Part shown: piece after piece, positions 18,762 through 26,595 of the stretch
Numbering within the stretch: position 1 is the first letter of the stretch
How the letters are laid out: every line of letters begins with the position of its first letter
Assembly (NCBI RefSeq): GCF_900142295.1
Contig: NZ_FSRL01000001.1
Location: 1,984,001-2,048,000 of the forward strand
Source of the DNA: Vannielia litorea
Lineage (GTDB): Bacteria; Pseudomonadota; Alphaproteobacteria; Rhodobacterales; Rhodobacteraceae
Direction of reading: 5' to 3'
Length of the DNA stretch: 64,000 nt
Position numbers and translations under genes: made by a program
Notes under the pieces: model-generated
Told to the model about the DNA's origin: nothing
The model's database searches: none
Seen by the model: only the letters and a program-made list of their open reading frames with translations

Positions 18762-19180
18762 GGCGTGCGGTAGCGGAAGACGCCGGTGGCGGTGGCCACA
18801 AGTGTGCCGTGCTCGTCGGTCAGCCGGGCCTCGGCGAAGAAGGTCTTGCGCCCTCCCCCGGTCTTGCGCCCCTCGGCGACGAGCCGGGTGCCACGGGCCT
18901 GGCCCTGGAAGTTGACGGTCATCGACAGGGTCATCGACATGAGCCGGTTGCCCGCGTCGCCGGTGTAGCTGCCCGCGTAGCCCATGGCGGTATCGAGCAG
19001 CACCGAGAGCGCCCCGCCGTGGGGGATGCCGTGGCGGTTTTCGACCGCATCGAGGGGTTCGAGCTCGACCCGCGCGCAGCCCTCGCCCCAGCCGGTGACC
19101 TGAAAGCCCATGAGGGCCTGGAAGGGATAGGGCGGCTCGGCCAGTTCGGGCGCGATGGCGGGCGCGGGGGGCCAGCTCAT
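18752..19180 (-). CDS. PaaI-type hotdog thioesterase
   Basis: A 142-residue single hotdog-fold protein of the PaaI/YdiI type. The active-site region is NRHGIPHGGALSVLLDTAMGYA, followed by the SMTLSMTVNFQGQA strand. Such enzymes hydrolyse dead-end acyl- or aroyl-CoA esters and recycle CoA, a common accessory in CoA-dependent degradation. It overlaps the IclR gene by four bases and is the last gene of the minus-strand operon that starts near 25559. Confidence 0.82.
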   Translation of the reverse strand: MSWPPAPAIAPELAEPPYPFQALMGFQVTGWGEGCARVELEPLDAVENRHGIPHGGALSVLLDTAMGYAGSYTGDAGNRLMSMTLSMTVNFQGQARGTRLVAEGRKTGGGRKTFFAEARLTDEHGTLVATATGVFRYRTPQA

Positions 19181-19980
19181 GCCCCGGCCTTGCGGCTGAG
19201 CGCGGCGGCGGCGGCCAGCACGCGCTCGGCATAGCCCTCGCGCAGCTCCTCGGGCGACACGAGGAAGGACGGGCCGCCGACGTTGAGGCCGAAGATCCGG
19301 TCGCCGTTGAGCGACACCACCGGCACGGCGATGCCGTTGATCTCGGGGCGCCAGTCGCCGAAGGAGGTGGTGTAGCCCAGCGCGGCGTAATCCTCGAGGG
19401 CGCGGGCGAGGCTCTCGCGGTAGCGCGGCACATCGCCCGGGCGCTCCTGCTCGGCGAGGTGCATCACATGGGCGCGCTCCTCCTGCGTCATCGCCACAAG
19501 GATCGCGCGGCCGATGGCGGAGTGAAAGAGCGGCAGGCGGGCGCCCACATTCATGGTGAGCGACACCGCCTGGTGGCTGCGCTGCACGCCGACATAGACG
19601 GCCTGGAGCCGGTGGCGCTCGGCGAAGGCCGCGGTGACATGCGGGTTGGGCCCCTCGCAGAGCGCGCGCATCTGGTCTCGGGCGCGCTCGGAGGTCTCCA
19701 TCCCCGCCAGCACGCCGTAGCCCAGCGCCAGCACGCCCGGCCCCAGCCGGTAGGTGCCGTTGCGCTCGGAGTGCACCAGGTAGTCGAGCTTGCGCAGGGT
19801 GTAGGTGAGCCGCGAGATGGTGGCCTTGGGCAGGCCGGTGCGGGCGGCGATTTCCTGGTTGGTCAACTCGGTCTCGGAGGGGCGGAAACAGCGCAGCACC
19901 TCCAGCCCGCGGGCCAGCGCGGTGATGAAGTTGCGGTCGTCTCCTTCCAGCCCGGTCTCGATATCGTCGCTTGCGTCCAC
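19177..19980 (-). CDS. IclR-family transcriptional regulator
   Basis: A 267-residue IclR regulator. The N-terminal winged helix spans about residues 15-75 (LTNQEIAARTGLPKATISRLTYTL) and is followed by the effector-binding IclR C-terminal domain (VGARLPLFHSAIGRAILVAM, FGDWRPEINGIAVPVV). It is embedded in the catabolic operon. Two divergent promoters flanking the block share an inverted repeat typical of IclR operators (11125-11143 and 25628-25646), so this protein is the best candidate to control all four transcripts in response to the substrate or a CoA intermediate. Confidence 0.88.
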   Translation of the reverse strand: MDASDDIETGLEGDDRNFITALARGLEVLRCFRPSETELTNQEIAARTGLPKATISRLTYTLRKLDYLVHSERNGTYRLGPGVLALGYGVLAGMETSERARDQMRALCEGPNPHVTAAFAERHRLQAVYVGVQRSHQAVSLTMNVGARLPLFHSAIGRAILVAMTQEERAHVMHLAEQERPGDVPRYRESLARALEDYAALGYTTSFGDWRPEINGIAVPVVSLNGDRIFGLNVGGPSFLVSPEELREGYAERVLAAAAALSRKAGA

Positions 19981-19990
19981 CTTCTGTCCT

Positions 19991-20779
19991 CTAGATCGCC
20001 GTCAGCCCGCCGTCGATGGCGAGGGCCTGCCCGGTCATGAATGTGTTGGCGGGGGCGCAAGTCCAGAGCATGGCCTGCACGACCTCGTCCACTGTGGCCA
20101 CGCGGCCCATCGGCACGCGGGCGGTGATGCGCTGGCGGGTCTGCGCGGCGTCTTCGCCGGTGCGGCTGGCCATGCGGTCGGCCATCTCGGCAAAGAGCGG
20201 GGTCTCGGCGAAGGCCGGGCAGAGCGCGTTGACGCGGATGTTGTGACGGGCCAGCTCGTCGGCGGCGGCGCGGGTGAGGCCCACCACGGCATGCTTGGCG
20301 GCGGCATAGGCGGCGAGGTGCCCGGCCCCGGTCAGGCCCGCGACGGAGGCAATGTTGAGGATCACGCCCGCGCGGGCCTGCTGCATCGGCGGGACCTGGT
20401 GCTTCATGCCCAGAAAGACGCCGCGCGCGTTGACGGCCATGATCCGGTCGAAGTCCCGCGCCTCGGTGCGGGCGAGCGGGGTGAAGGGCTGGCCGAGGCC
20501 TGCGTTGTTGATCGCCACGTCGAGCTGGCCGAAATGCCGGAGGGCGGCGGCGACCAGCCCGGCCTGCGCGGCCTCCTCTGTCACGTCGACCCGGCGGGCC
20601 AGCACCTCTGCGCCCGCCGCGCGCAGGCTTTCGGCCAGGGTCTCGAGCCCTTTCTCGTCGATGTCGCAGAGCACGAGGCGGGCGCCTTGCGCCGCAAAGC
20701 CGCGTGCCGCGCCGGCCCCGAAGCCCGAGGCGGCGCCGGTGATGAGCACCACGCGCCGGGGAGAGGGCCGCTCAGGCAT
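19991..20779 (-). CDS. Short-chain dehydrogenase/reductase
   Basis: A 262-residue classical SDR. The nucleotide-binding motif is TGAASGFGAG (residues 14-23), the NNAG motif follows, and the catalytic set is Ser in IASVAG with YAAAK. The start overlaps the end of the kinase gene by eight bases. A role as 3-hydroxyacyl-CoA or ketone dehydrogenase in the same pathway is likely. In the levulinate pathway of Pseudomonas an SDR reduces the 4-oxoacyl-CoA before the kinase acts, which makes this a candidate for an analogous step. Confidence 0.82.
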   Translation of the reverse strand: MPERPSPRRVVLITGAASGFGAGAARGFAAQGARLVLCDIDEKGLETLAESLRAAGAEVLARRVDVTEEAAQAGLVAAALRHFGQLDVAINNAGLGQPFTPLARTEARDFDRIMAVNARGVFLGMKHQVPPMQQARAGVILNIASVAGLTGAGHLAAYAAAKHAVVGLTRAAADELARHNIRVNALCPAFAETPLFAEMADRMASRTGEDAAQTRQRITARVPMGRVATVDEVVQAMLWTCAPANTFMTGQALAIDGGLTAI

Positions 20780-21809
20780 CTGCCGCCGCCTCCAGCCCGG
20801 CCTCGGCCAGGCCCGGCACCAGCGCGCCCAGTCGCAGCCCCTTCTCGGGGTTCGAGGCGTTGCCGTCGAGCGCGCGCTTTTTCACGCCCTGGAGGATGCC
20901 CGCCATGCGGAAGTTGGCGAAGGCGATGTAGAAGCCGAAACGCGGGATGCCGGTCAGGCCGCGGCGGGCGCAATAGGCCTCGATGAAGGCCGCGTCCTCG
21001 GGCAGGCCCTCGGCGGCGCGGTCGAGCCCGGCGAGGCCCCTGCCCTCCGGCCCCGGCGGGCGCTGCCACTGCATGATCACCTGCGCGAGGTCGGCATAGG
21101 GGTGGCCGAGAGTGGAAAGCTCCCAGTCGAGCACGGCGGCGACGCGGGGGGCGTCGGGCGCGAAGAGCAGGTTGTCGAGCCGGTAGTCGCCGTGGGTGAG
21201 GCAGGTCTGGCCATCGTCGGGCGGCACGTTGGCGTCGAGCCAGGCGATGAGCGCATCCATGGCCGGGATCGTCTCGGTCTCGGAGGCGCGATACTGGGTG
21301 GTCCAGCGGTCGATCTGGCGGCGGTAGTAGTTGCCGCTGGGGCCGTAGTCGGCAAGCCCGGTGGCGGCGAGGTCGACTTCGTGGATCGCGGCGAGGACGC
21401 GGTTCATCTCGTCGAAGATGGGGCCGCGCGCGTCGGGCGGAAGCTCGGGGAGGTGCGGCAGGTTGAAGTGGCGGCCCTGCACGTGCTCCATGAGGTAGAA
21501 CTCGGAGCCGATGACGGCCAGATCGTTGCAATAGGCGATCATCCGGGCGACCGGCACCGGGGTTTCGGCCAGCGCCTCTTGCACCCGGTATTCGCGGTCG
21601 ACCGCATGGGCGGACTTGAGAAGCCGTCCGGGCGGCTTGCGGCGCAGCACCAGATCGCCCTTGGGCGTGGCGAGGCGGAAGGTGGGGTTGGACTGGCCGG
21701 TGGGAAACTTCTGCGCGGTGACCGGGCCGGAGAAGCCCGGCACATGGGCGGCGATCCAGCCGCCCACGGCCTCCACGTCGAGCGTGGCGGTATCCGCGCC
21801 CGCGCCCAC
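20772..21809 (-). CDS. ACAD11/LvaA-like acyl-CoA phosphotransferase
   Basis: A 345-residue aminoglycoside-phosphotransferase/choline-kinase-fold protein like the N-terminal kinase domain of mammalian ACAD10/ACAD11 and the bacterial LvaA. The catalytic HGDYRLDNLLF begins at H206, and the metal-binding DWE is D228 in VLDWELSTLGHPYADLA. Relatives phosphorylate the 4-hydroxyl of 4-hydroxyacyl-CoA, after which a partner dehydrogenase eliminates phosphate. It starts at GTG 21809, immediately after the stop of the dehydrogenase gene, so the kinase and dehydrogenase fused in ACAD11 are here adjacent separate genes. Confidence 0.82.
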   Translation of the reverse strand: MGAGADTATLDVEAVGGWIAAHVPGFSGPVTAQKFPTGQSNPTFRLATPKGDLVLRRKPPGRLLKSAHAVDREYRVQEALAETPVPVARMIAYCNDLAVIGSEFYLMEHVQGRHFNLPHLPELPPDARGPIFDEMNRVLAAIHEVDLAATGLADYGPSGNYYRRQIDRWTTQYRASETETIPAMDALIAWLDANVPPDDGQTCLTHGDYRLDNLLFAPDAPRVAAVLDWELSTLGHPYADLAQVIMQWQRPPGPEGRGLAGLDRAAEGLPEDAAFIEAYCARRGLTGIPRFGFYIAFANFRMAGILQGVKKRALDGNASNPEKGLRLGALVPGLAEAGLEAAADA

Positions 21810-23045
21810 CTAGATCTTCTCGTTGGAATACTTGCGCAGCTCGGCGCGGGCGACCTGGCGGCGGTGCACCGCATCCGGCCCGTCGGCAAAGCGCAGGGTG
21901 CGGATCTTGGTCCACATCGCGGCAAGCGGCGTGTCCTGGCTGATACCGGTGCCGCCATGAACCTGCATGGCCTCGTCGACGACCTTGAGCGCCATGAGGG
22001 GGGCCACCACCTTGATCTGGCTGATCCAGGGCTGGGCGACGCGGGTGCCCTGGGTATCCATCATCCAGGCAGCCTTGAGGCAGAGCAGGCGGGCCATCTC
22101 GATCTCCATCCGGCAATTGGCGATGATGTCGTAATTGGCGCCGAGGTCGACGATCTTTTTCTTGAAGGCCTCGCGGGTCATCGCGCGCTTGCAGAACAGC
22201 TCCAGCGCCTTTTCGGCCTGACCGATGGCCCGCATGCAGTGGTGGATGCGGCCCGGCCCGAGGCGGCCCTGTGCCACCTCGAAGCCCCTGCCCCGCCCGA
22301 GGATCAGGTCTTCGGGCGCGACGTGGACGTTGGTGAAGCGCAGGTGCATGTGGCCGTGGGGCGCGTCGTCATGGCCGAAGACGTGCATCGGGCGCAGGAT
22401 CTCGATGCCGGGCGTGTCGGCGGGCAGCACGAACATGGAGTGGCGGGCGTGCTTGTGCGCCTCGGGGTCGGTCTGGGCCATGATGATGTAGACGGCACAC
22501 CGCGGGTCGCCGGCGCCTGATATCCAGTATTTCTCGCCGTTCAGCACCCAGCCCTCGGCGGTTTCCCTTGCCTCCAGCGCGATGTTGGTGGCGTCGGAGC
22601 TGGCCACGCCCGGCTCGGTCATCACGTAGGCGGAGCGGATCTCGCCGTTCAGCAGGGGCTTGAGCCAGCGCTCCTTGTGGGCCGGGCTGCCGTAGCGCTC
22701 GAAGACCTCCATGTTGCCGGTGTCGGGCGCCCCGCAGTTGAAGACCTCTGCCGCGATGCCGACCTTGCCCATTTCCTCGGCGAGATAGGCGTATTCGACG
22801 GTTGAAAGCCCCTGTCCCTTGTCGCTGTCGGTGAGCCAGAAGTTCCACAGGCCCTTGGCGCGGGCGCTGGCCTTGAGGGTGTCGAGGATTTCAAGCTGGC
22901 GGTCGGTGAGCTGGAAGCGGTCGCCCGAGGGATGCTTGCCCACTTCGGCCTCGAACTCGGCGTCGAGCGGCTCGATCTCCTCGCTCACCATTTGCCGGAC
23001 TTTCGCGGCCAGCTCCTTCACGCGGGGGGTCATCCCGAGGTCCAT
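21810..23045 (-). CDS. ACAD10/11-type acyl-CoA dehydrogenase
   Basis: A 411-residue acyl-CoA dehydrogenase-family protein. Flavin and substrate segments include YVMTEPGVASSDATNIAL, LNGEKYWISGAGDP, LGPGRIHHCMRAIGQAEKALE and VHGGTGISQDTPLA. The ACAD11-like signature and the adjacent kinase suggest it may act on a 4-phosphoacyl-CoA, as proposed for ACAD10/11 and LvaC, rather than catalysing ordinary alpha,beta-oxidation. It is coupled to the kinase gene with no gap (TAG followed by GTG). Confidence 0.85.
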   Translation of the reverse strand: MDLGMTPRVKELAAKVRQMVSEEIEPLDAEFEAEVGKHPSGDRFQLTDRQLEILDTLKASARAKGLWNFWLTDSDKGQGLSTVEYAYLAEEMGKVGIAAEVFNCGAPDTGNMEVFERYGSPAHKERWLKPLLNGEIRSAYVMTEPGVASSDATNIALEARETAEGWVLNGEKYWISGAGDPRCAVYIIMAQTDPEAHKHARHSMFVLPADTPGIEILRPMHVFGHDDAPHGHMHLRFTNVHVAPEDLILGRGRGFEVAQGRLGPGRIHHCMRAIGQAEKALELFCKRAMTREAFKKKIVDLGANYDIIANCRMEIEMARLLCLKAAWMMDTQGTRVAQPWISQIKVVAPLMALKVVDEAMQVHGGTGISQDTPLAAMWTKIRTLRFADGPDAVHRRQVARAELRKYSNEKI

Positions 23046-23055
23046 ATCGCTCTCC

Positions 23056-24252
23056 TTACAGAACTTCGAAGAGGCCGGCGGCCCCCATGCCGCCGCCCAC
23101 GCACATGGTGGTGACGATGTATCTTGCGCCGCGGCGCTTTCCTTCGATCAGCGCGTGGCCGGTCATGCGAGCGCCCGACATGCCGTAGGGGTGGCCGATG
23201 GAGATGGCGCCGCCGTTCACGTTGAGGCGCTCGTCGGGGATGCCGAGCCGGTCGCGGCAGTAGAGCACCTGGCAGGCGAAGGCCTCGTTCAGCTCCCAGA
23301 GGTCGATGTCGTCGATTTTCAGGCCATGGGCGGCGAGCAGTTTCGGCACCGCAAAGACCGGGCCGATGCCCATCTCGTCGGGCGCGCAGCCGGCGACGGC
23401 CATGCCGACGTAGCGGCCCAGGGGGGTGAGGCCGCGGCGCGCGGCTTCCTTGCCCTCCATCAACATTGCGGCGGATGCACCATCGGACAGTTGCGAGGCA
23501 TTCCCGGCTGTTATGAAGCGACCTTCATCCAGGTTGATGCCGTTTTCGAACACCGGCTTCAGTCCGGCCAGGCTTTGGGCCGTAGTGTCGGGGCGATTGC
23601 CCTCGTCCCGCTCCAGCGTCACCGGGCGGTCGGAAACCTCGCCGGTCTCGCGGTCTTTCACCTTCATCACCGAGGCCAGCGGCACGATCTCGGCCTCGAA
23701 CCTGCCGGCCTCCTGGGCGGCGGCGGTGCGGGCCTGGCTCCGGGCGGCGTATTCATCCTGCGCCTCGCGGCTGATGCCGTAGCGGGCGGCGACGGTTTCG
23801 GCGGTTTCGAGCATGGTCATGTAGATCGCGGGGACGTGCTCGCAGAGCCACGGGTCGGGGTCGCGGCGCATGGCCGGGGTTTGCACCAGCGAGATGGACT
23901 CCACCCCCGCGCCCACGGCCATTGGCATGCCGTCGTGGATCACCTGCTTGGCCGCCGTCGCAATCGCCATGAGGCCGGAGGCGCATTGCCGGTCGAGGCT
24001 CATGCCGGCCACGGTGTCGGGCAGGCCCGCGCGCAGCGCCGCCTGCCGGGCGATGTTGCCGCCCTGGAAGCCCTGTTGCAGCGCCGCGCCCAGCACCACG
24101 TCGCCGACCTCGCCCGGCTCGACGCCTGCGCGGGCGACGGCCTGGGCAATCGCGTGGCCCGCCAGCGCCTGCGGCGTGGTGGCGTTGAAGGCCCCGCGAT
24201 AGGCCTTGCCGATGGGGGTGCGGGCGGTGGAGACGATGAGGGCGTCGCGCAT
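23056..24252 (-). CDS. Acetyl-CoA acyltransferase (thiolase)
   Basis: A 398-residue degradative-type thiolase. The nucleophilic cysteine is in [12 protein letters not shown] (about residue 90), the catalytic histidine in [18 protein letters not shown], and the second cysteine in [13 protein letters not shown]. It would cleave a 3-ketoacyl-CoA to acetyl-CoA or propionyl-CoA and a shortened acyl-CoA, closing the beta-oxidation spiral encoded in this block. Only ten bases separate it from the dehydrogenase gene downstream. Confidence 0.9.
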   Translation of the reverse strand: MRDALIVSTARTPIGKAYRGAFNATTPQALAGHAIAQAVARAGVEPGEVGDVVLGAALQQGFQGGNIARQAALRAGLPDTVAGMSLDRQCASGLMAIATAAKQVIHDGMPMAVGAGVESISLVQTPAMRRDPDPWLCEHVPAIYMTMLETAETVAARYGISREAQDEYAARSQARTAAAQEAGRFEAEIVPLASVMKVKDRETGEVSDRPVTLERDEGNRPDTTAQSLAGLKPVFENGINLDEGRFITAGNASQLSDGASAAMLMEGKEAARRGLTPLGRYVGMAVAGCAPDEMGIGPVFAVPKLLAAHGLKIDDIDLWELNEAFACQVLYCRDRLGIPDERLNVNGGAISIGHPYGMSGARMTGHALIEGKRRGARYIVTTMCVGGGMGAAGLFEVL

Positions 24253-24282
24253 GGGGTCTGCTTTCCTTCCTACTCGGGCCGC

Positions 24283-24741
24283 TCAGGCGGCGACATCGGT
24301 GTAGCGCCGCAGCAGCCAGCGGGCGGCGAGCACCGGGCGGGCCGCGCCCTCGGCTTCGACGGTTGCATCCCACGCCAGGGCGACGACCCGATTTGGCAGC
24401 TCGCGCACCTCGGCCAGCGTGAAGCGGGCGCGGATGCGGGCGCCCGAGGGCACCGGCGCGAGAAAGCGGATGCGGTCGAAGCCGTAGTTCACGCCCATGC
24501 CCGCCGGATCGAGCCGGGGCTGGGCATCCTGGGCCATGGCCGAGAGCATCGAGAGCGTCAGGAAGCCGTGGGCGATGGTGGAGCCGAAGGGGGTTTGCGC
24601 GGCGCGGGCCGGGTCGGTGTGGATGAACTGGTGGTCGCCGGTGAGCTCGGCGAAGGCGTCGATCAGCGGCTGGTCGATGGTGAACCAGCGGGAAACGCCC
24701 AGCTCCTCGCCGGCGCGGGTTTTCAGCTCGTCCAGGGTCAC
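24283..24741 (-). CDS. MaoC-family (R)-specific enoyl-CoA hydratase-like protein
   Basis: A 152-residue hotdog hydratase of the MaoC type. It carries FTIDQPLIDAFAELTGDHQFIHTDPARA, with the hydratase-2 Asp/His catalytic pair (D..H), and TIAHGFLTLSMLSAM. It probably hydrates an enoyl-CoA in the same pathway, giving a second hydratase besides the fused crotonase-type enzyme. It overlaps the upstream SDR gene by four bases. Confidence 0.85.
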   Translation of the reverse strand: MTLDELKTRAGEELGVSRWFTIDQPLIDAFAELTGDHQFIHTDPARAAQTPFGSTIAHGFLTLSMLSAMAQDAQPRLDPAGMGVNYGFDRIRFLAPVPSGARIRARFTLAEVRELPNRVVALAWDATVEAEGAARPVLAARWLLRRYTDVAA

Positions 24742-25559
24742 GGCTTGCCCTCGGCGAAGATGTCGGGGCCGGTCTGCACGTTGATGCCGCCGGAGACGGG
24801 GAGGATGGCGCCGGTGACATAGCCGCCGCCGGGGCCGCAGAGGTAGAGCAGTGCGGCGGCGATATCCTCCGGGCGGCCGACGCGGCCGAGCGGCACCTGG
24901 GCGCCGACGCGGGCGCGCATCTCGTCGTCGCCGGTGGCGAAGGCGGTCATCTTGCTGACGAAGGGGCCGGGGGCGAGGGCGTTGACGGTGATCCGGCTGG
25001 CGGCGAGTTCCTTGGCGAGGATGCGGGTCAGGTGGTGCACGGCGGCCTTGGAGGCGGCGTAGGAATAGGCATCATCGCCCATCGGCACCTCGCCCATGAC
25101 CGAGCCGGTGTTGACCACGCGGGCGGGGTCATCATCGGTGGCGGCGGCGCGCAGGAGCGGGAGCAGGCTGCGCGTGAGCTCGAAGAGGCCGGCGACGTTG
25201 AGGCTCATCACCTTTTCCCAGGCGGCGTGGGGAAAGTCGGAGAGCGGTGCGCCCCAGCTGCGGCCGGCGTTGTTGAACAGGATGTGGAGGCGCCCGGTGC
25301 GGGCCTGCACCTGAGCCGCCAGCGCGGCCACACCCTCGGCGGTGGAGACATCGCCCGCGAAGCCCTCGGCCTGCCCGGGGGTGCCCAGCGCGTTGAGCCG
25401 GGCGGCGACGGCCTCGCAGGCCTCGCCCCGGCGGGAGGCGAGCAGCACGCGCGCGCCGGCCCGCACCAGCCCCTCGGCGGCCATCTCGCCGATGCCGGAA
25501 GAGCCCCCGGTGACGAGGGCGATCTTGCCGCCTAGGTCGAACAGATTGGCCGGTGTCAT
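24738..25559 (-). CDS. Short-chain dehydrogenase/reductase
   Basis: A 273-residue classical SDR. It has TGGSSGIGEMAAEGL as cofactor motif, NNAG, Ser in VNTGSVMGE, YSYAASK and a C-terminal AILPVSGGINVQ. It is the first gene of the minus-strand operon. ATG 25559 is preceded by GGGAGGG. The frame remains open far upstream, but that extension crosses the divergent promoter. It is likely a 3-hydroxyacyl-CoA or alcohol dehydrogenase of the pathway. Confidence 0.83.
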   Translation of the reverse strand: MTPANLFDLGGKIALVTGGSSGIGEMAAEGLVRAGARVLLASRRGEACEAVAARLNALGTPGQAEGFAGDVSTAEGVAALAAQVQARTGRLHILFNNAGRSWGAPLSDFPHAAWEKVMSLNVAGLFELTRSLLPLLRAAATDDDPARVVNTGSVMGEVPMGDDAYSYAASKAAVHHLTRILAKELAASRITVNALAPGPFVSKMTAFATGDDEMRARVGAQVPLGRVGRPEDIAAALLYLCGPGGGYVTGAILPVSGGINVQTGPDIFAEGKP

Positions 25560-25627
25560 CACCGCCGTCCCTCCCGAGTTGCCGGGTTCTCCGCCTTGCC
25601 TGCTCGCAGGGCGCGCCCGTTTCGCAA

Positions 25628-25646
25628 TGCAGAATACAATTCCGCA
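25628..25646. promoter_or_regulatory. Putative IclR operator in the divergent SDR / SDR promoter
   Basis: TGCAGAATACAATTCCGCA is a nearly perfect inverted repeat (TGCRGAAT, three-base spacer, ATTCYGCA). It has the same length and the same right half as the site at 11125-11143. It lies between SDR genes transcribed away from each other. A TTGACA (25652-25657) just downstream could be the -35 element of the plus-strand promoter, so bound protein would block or position polymerase. Confidence 0.62.
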
Positions 25647-25701
25647 CATTCTTGACAAGCCCGCCCCGCCCCCTGTCTGCTCTGCCGGAGGGAGGAGCAC
25701 G

Positions 25702-26460
25702 ATGAGCGATCTTTTCGATCTGACGGGCAAGGTGGCGCTGGTGACCGGCTCGACGCGGGGCATTGGCCGGGCGATTGCGGAGGCACTGGTGGCGCGGGGG
25801 GCGCGGGTGGTGATCTCGTCGCGCAAGGCCGATGCCTGCGCGCGGGTCGCGGGCGAGATCGGGCCGGCGGCGGTGCCGATGGCCTGCAACATCTCGGATG
25901 ACAGGGCGATCGAGGCGCTGGTGGCGGGCTGCGAGGCGCAGCTCGGGCCGCCGGACATCCTCGTGTGCAACGCGGCGGTGAACCCCTACATGGGGCCGTT
26001 TCTCGACACGCCGGACGACGCCTTCGACAAGACCGTGGCGGTGAACATCCGGGCCAACATGCGGCTGTGCAAGCAGGTCATTCCGGAGATGCAGGCGAAG
26101 GGCGGCGGGGCCATCGTGATCGTGAGTTCCATCGCGGCCTTCAAGGGCTCGGAGCAGCTGGGCATCTACGCGGTGACCAAGGCCGCCGACACGCAGATCG
26201 TGCGCAACCTCGCGGTGGCCTACGGGGCCGACAACATCAGGGTGAACGGGATCGCCCCCGCCGTGGTGAAGACCGATTTCGCCCGCGCACTCCACGAAGA
26301 CTCGGAGCGGGCGCGGAAGACGGCGGAAAGCTATGCGCTGAAGCGGCTCGGCGAGCCGGAGGATATTGCCGGGGTGGCGGTGATGCTGGCCTCGCGGGCG
26401 GGGGCCTGGATGACCGGGCAGACGCTGATCGTGGATGGCGGCTGGTCGGCGATGGGCTGA
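25702..26460 (+). CDS. Short-chain dehydrogenase/reductase (FabG-like)
   Basis: A 252-residue classical SDR. Features are TGSTRGIGRAIAEAL, CNAAVNP in place of the usual NNAG, Ser in VIVSSIAAFKG, YAVTKAA and VDGGWSAMG at the C-terminus. GGGAGGA lies upstream of ATG 25702. It is the first gene of the plus-strand transcript that also carries the acyl-CoA synthetase. It shares its promoter region with the minus-strand operon and so probably belongs to the same pathway. Confidence 0.85.
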   Translation: MSDLFDLTGKVALVTGSTRGIGRAIAEALVARGARVVISSRKADACARVAGEIGPAAVPMACNISDDRAIEALVAGCEAQLGPPDILVCNAAVNPYMGPFLDTPDDAFDKTVAVNIRANMRLCKQVIPEMQAKGGGAIVIVSSIAAFKGSEQLGIYAVTKAADTQIVRNLAVAYGADNIRVNGIAPAVVKTDFARALHEDSERARKTAESYALKRLGEPEDIAGVAVMLASRAGAWMTGQTLIVDGGWSAMG

Positions 26461-26595
26461 GCGCGGGTCGGGTGCGACCGGGCGCCGCCCCACGTGGCCC
26501 GGCCCCGACCTTGGGAGGTGTTGCGGGGCCGCGCCCTCCGCGCCTAGGCTGACGACAAACGCGGCGAGGAGGCCGCGACAGAGGGAGGAGCGGCC

